The translations under genes and the position numbers were made by a program. The notes beneath the pieces were generated by a model. The model was not told the DNA's origin, did no database searches, and was given only the letters and a program-made list of their open reading frames with translations. From Dirofilaria immitis (Eukaryota > Nematoda > Chromadorea > Rhabditida > Onchocercidae), in assembly GCA_024305405.1 (NCBI GenBank), contig JAKNDB010000103.1, positions 2,294,001-2,358,000 on the forward strand: DNA of 64,000 nucleotides, in the 5' to 3' direction. Positions 59,756 through 64,000 of the stretch are shown in pieces (the stretch's first letter is position 1; each line of letters opens with the position of its first letter).

Positions 59756-60597
59756 TTTTACAAATTCAATCAGAGCAGACTGCGCTTTTTTTATTTATAT
59801 TTCTTCGTTAACAAAAAAAAAAAAGTAAAATATGAAATTATAAAATAATAGATAAAACAGGCTGAATTTTCGTTTCTATAAAGTTCAACATAATTATATT
59901 TTATAATGAATATTTCTATAAAAACAATCTCTTAAACGAATAGTTTGATGAAACATTTTAATATAATAATCGTTGACTAAAATGTCTTCTATAAATGGCA
60001 TTTTCAGTAAAATTTTTTTGTAGACTTTTCCAATAATTAACAAAAAAAAAAAAGAAAAAGGAAAAGAAAAAGCATTCATATATTTTAATAATTTTATATA
60101 TAATTTGAAAATCAATTAGATCAAATTGTATTCTTTCTTATTGATATTTTTATGTTTATATTTTTAAATAAAATTTTTTTTTTTGATCAAATTTAATCTT
60201 TGAAACATATCAAAATGACATGTTTATCATATATTTTATCAATAATTCATTCAAATTATCAATTCGTATATATATTATTGTTTTTGTTATTAAATTTGTT
60301 TAATTCAAATAGAATAAACTTATATTTTGTTTATTCTTCTGAATTTTTTTATTTCTACTATTCTTTTTCTTATTCTTTCCTTATATTTCTTGATCCTTTT
60401 TTTATCAATCATATCAGTCATTTTTTGGATTATTTCAATTCATTTCATTTCGGATTATTTAATATTTTTTGCTTTTCTCTGATAGATTTATGTCTTATTT
60501 CAAGTTTCAGCCTAATTTTAATTTATTTAATCTCGAATGGTTAATAATTAATGATGCGATCGAATATGAAACTTTGTTTTTCTGAAAAAATTCTATC

Positions 60598-60707
60598 AAA
60601 TAGCAATCCTAACTTATCAAACGAATAATTTTATCATAATTTATATGATTCCAAATAGCAATCCTAACTTATCAAACGAATAATTTTATCATAATTTATA
60701 TGATTCC
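60598..60707. repeat. Exact tandem duplication, 55 bases twice
   Basis: The unit beginning aaatagcaatcctaacttat occurs at 60598-60652 and again at 60653-60707 with no difference seen. Confidence 0.92.
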
Positions 60708-61349
60708 ATTTCTTAAAATATAAAAAACTGTTCTGATTTTAAAATTAAATAAAGCATTTGATTTTAACTATTTATGAATTTATGAACTATGAACTAAATT
60801 TTTGAATTTGAATAAAATTAATTCCCGAAAAAAAATGATAAATTTAAGGAATTCTTCATTAAGAAAAAATGATTTGATATCTATGTATCGTAGAAAATCG
60901 ATATTATGACCTAGATTTTCAATCCATAAAAACAAAAAACGAGAGACTTCCTATGAATTAATTATAAAATTATTGAAATTTTAAAAAGTATAATCATCAT
61001 TATCATTCCAGCAATTTCATTATTTTCTATAAAATTTCACTAAAAATTTATACCATTTAGCATAAAATATTAAATATTTTAATTTCCAATATATTCGTTA
61101 AATTAATTTCAAATTCTTTTTCAATTTCTTAACATTTCAAGGACAAATGGAAGGGAATAATATGTATTTTAAAATTCAAAATGATATTTGTAATAAAAGC
61201 AAATAAAGCCTAATAAAAATTTAAAATTCATTTCCTATGTTTAAGTTAAAAATATATAAATAAATCTCTCAAAAAAAAAGAAAAAAATGGATAAAATTAA
61301 AACAGACAAAATATTCTCTAATTAAATTATGCGACAAATATTTGCCCGA

Positions 61350-61357
61350 TCAATCAG

Positions 61358-61402
<45 letters not shown>
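61350..61402. repeat. (CAAT)n microsatellite
   Basis: About a dozen near-perfect caat/tcaa tetranucleotides. Confidence 0.93.
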
Positions 61403-61407
<5 letters not shown>

Positions 61408-61905
61408 GTACTATTATTAATGGGAAAAATTTCATCGATTATAATAATAGTTTTATGAAAAAAAAATAGCATAGCATATAAAATAATATTTTTTTTCCAT
61501 TCTATTAGTAAATTTTAAAGGAAATTGATAATTTAGTTAACCGTAAAATTCAATTATAACTAAATTGACAATGTTCAGATCGATTAGTTAAAATTTGATT
61601 ATAATTAAGTTAATTATAAAATTCGATATTTTTGAAGAACTATCAATTTTTTTCATTTTCGTTCTCTTATCATTGAACTACTATTACATTAGGAAATAAT
61701 AATGATAGAGTTATGCGAGCTTATCAATAATTTTATCAATAGAAATCACTGATAAATTAGTTAGTATTATTTTATGATAATATCGATGATTTGATCCAAT
61801 TAAAAATAGAAAAGATTAGTGATAAAAGATAAGCATAAATTCTCAAAATTTTAATCCACAATTTTGTGTAACAACAAAATTTCATTTAATGAAAGAATAT
61901 TTTAA

Positions 61906-61918
61906 AGGTCAAAGGTCA
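61906..61918 (+). promoter_or_regulatory. DR1 nuclear-receptor half-site pair
   Basis: aggtca-a-aggtca, a perfect direct repeat with one-base spacing, the classic RXR/HNF4-type site. No gene start is nearby, so its use is unproven. Confidence 0.25.
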
Positions 61919-62103
61919 AGCTAATTTAAGAATATAAACACAATAGCTTGAAGATATGAAAAATTCATTATCTGATAAATAGGAAAAATTCATTCAAGAA
62001 GAAATAAGAAAAGCTACTTTAAAAAAGGAACATTTTGGTTAATCAGAAAAATTAAAAATTCATATTTCAACAAAATTCGTTTCTCGCTGGATGACATATC
62101 GAC

Positions 62104-62210
62104 GTGTATGTATGTATGTGAATGTATGTTAATGTATGTGTGTATATATGCGAATGTATGTATGTATGTATGTATGTATGTGTGTATGTATCCATGTATG
62201 TATGTATGTC
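62104..62210. repeat. (TATG)n microsatellite
   Basis: gtatgtatgtatg runs with tg and ta interruptions. The Tyr/Ile/His/Thr antisense frame is an artefact of the repeat. Confidence 0.93.
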
Positions 62211-62307
62211 TTTGTGCAATCTTATAAAGACACAATGAAAATTCGAAAATGAAATGAAATTAAGGGTTTGTTACACCAAAATTTATTATCTTCTGTAAAA
62301 AGAGGTC

Positions 62308-62412
62308 TTTTCTTCTTTTTCTCTCTCCCTCTCTCTCCCTCTCTCTCCTTCTCTCTCTCTTTCTCCCTCCCTCTCTCTCTCTATATTTCTCTCTTTGTCT
62401 CTTTGTTTCTTT
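62308..62412. repeat. Pyrimidine-rich CT tract
   Basis: ctctctccctctctctcc and variants on the plus strand, about 100 bases of almost pure pyrimidine. Confidence 0.93.
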
Positions 62413-63087
62413 AGCGGTGATAAAGTAGAAATAATTTATCATTATTGTTTGAAATGATTCTCTCACTTTTCCATTTTGATAAAAATTTTAAAAATTAATG
62501 ATATTTCTTTTAAATATTGATAATACTGATGATAGTAATTTCATCATATCTAAAAAAAAAACAAAAAATCATTAATCAATTTATAATATTTCAAATGAAA
62601 TTATCAAATTCATTTATAATTTACACATTTTTTCTATGCATCTATAATGTAATTGTAATATTTTGTATTATATCATAAATATGATATCGAAATAATAAAT
62701 AATTAATTAATTAAATAATAATGTAATAGCAGCAAATAATTTCCCTATGATATTATTGGAATAAATGATCAGTTAGTCTGGAATCTTCTTTTTATTTTTT
62801 TTTAGCCAATTCATAAATGTAATATTTAATGATAGATTATTGATTGATCGTTAAAAAAATCTTTTAAAATAAGCATATTATATTTTTGAAATGAATAAAT
62901 ATGCAAATGTTTAAAAATTTCTCTTATCAATAAAATGACATAAATAATATTAAATGATAAATTAAACTTTTATATTGAAATTTTGATTTAACCGGAAATT
63001 TCAAATTATTATTTTCTTGAAGAAAATAGAAAGTTATTTGAAAAAAGGAAATGATTAAATTTGGAAGAAAAAAATTTTTAAATTAGT

Positions 63088-63140
63088 TAATAGTAGTAGC
63101 AAAGGAGTAGTAGTAGTAGTAGTAGTAGTAGTAGCAATAA
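63088..63140. repeat. (AGT)n microsatellite
   Basis: Ten or so uninterrupted agt triplets, preceded by tagtagtagc and followed by caataacaac. Confidence 0.9.
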
Positions 63141-64000
63141 CAACAATAGTTGTAATAATTTTGAAACATTCATCGTTTTAATCATTTCTCGACAATGAAT
63201 TAATCAGATATCAATTATTATTTATTTTTAAATAAATTGCCTTTTAGCAAAACCAGTTGATAAAAATTTTTCCTTTTAAAAATTTATCAAATAATTCATT
63301 GAAACTTTTAACAATATTTTCATGTAGCATAACAAGGAATAGATAAATTTATGAAATTATATATACTTTTTAAAATATATATACATAAATCAGAAATTAA
63401 GAGATCAAATATATGTATGTACATATATGCGTTATCATGAATGGTATCATATTTATCCATCATACAAAAATATATACGTTTTGATGATATTTAATGATAG
63501 TATGAGATAGACGAGAAGAATATTTGATCTGATAAATTTTGTTAAAAGATAATTTTGTATGTATTTAATAAATGAAATTAAAAAATATCATATTGATTCA
63601 ATCAAAGATTCATAAATGATTATGGAATATCCTAAAATATCTTGGATATAATCTTGAGATTGATAACGATGTGATATTTTATCAAAAATATTCTATTGCA
63701 TACAATTATCATTATTGCAATTTATAAAAATAAGATTAGCAAGAAATCATTGATATCATGATTATCGTGATCACTAGTATCGTTAAAATAACGAAACATT
63801 ATACTATTATGATAATTTTTATTGCTCAAATGAGAACAATATTTTGATTGATCAAATAGGAATTTAGCAAAAAAAAATTATAGAACTGATTATTGCTGAT
63901 AAATGAAATTTATTTACATATGAGAAATGATTATTTATAAAGATTAATAAATTTATTCATTGATAAAACTTTCATTTATATCAGATCAAAATATTTAATA

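Noticed and set aside
60200..60544. 114-codon hydrophobic plus-strand ORF
   Set aside because: Phe/Leu/Ile/Ser content is what T-rich DNA gives in any open frame. There is no motif or splice signal.
62260..62466. Arg/Glu-rich minus-strand ORF
   Set aside because: It is a translation of the CT tract.

Overview
This window is AT-rich (roughly 70% A+T) nuclear DNA from a nematode, most likely a filarial (onchocercid) worm. Genes have many short exons with GT/AG borders. Every start codon lies just downstream of a T-rich, AG-ending acceptor typical of spliced-leader trans-splicing. The proteins are animal housekeeping families, and a decayed Wolbachia-type gene fragment sits in the intergenic DNA. 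No virus, plasmid, CRISPR array or operon of bacterial type is present.

Layout. 56-171 (+): last exon of a gene that enters from the left, product unknown. 948-10331 (-): zfr, a 21-exon zinc-finger/DZF RNA-binding protein, tail to tail with the first gene. 11142-12124 (-): rpl-34. 13189-16538 (+): pbs-4, proteasome beta subunit (PSMB2 type), whose last intron is a long degenerate repeat. 17160-18267 (-): a divergent V-ATPase C-subunit paralog with an intronless coding region. 21348-23135 (-): a four-exon basic protein I do not recognise. 28031-30023 (-): mitochondrial ribosome recycling factor. 32722-48862 (-): a furin-type proprotein convertase with 18 exons plus an alternative last exon, giving two different membrane-anchored C-termini. 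48864-64000: about 15 kb with no convincing worm gene. It holds a Wolbachia-like der/engA GTPase remnant near 55.3-55.9 kb and a cluster of micro- and minisatellites from 57 kb on.

The genes do not form a single pathway. They are a typical mix: RNA binding, ribosome, proteasome, V-ATPase, mitochondrial translation and secretory-pathway processing.

The most pervasive signal is technical. At least ten positions in six recognisable or well-supported genes break frame at a short homopolymer, nearly always because one A/T is missing. Restoring frame also restores exon phase and protein homology. This points to uncorrected homopolymer errors in the assembly, not to pseudogenes. All exon borders were read by eye and may be off by a base in places.
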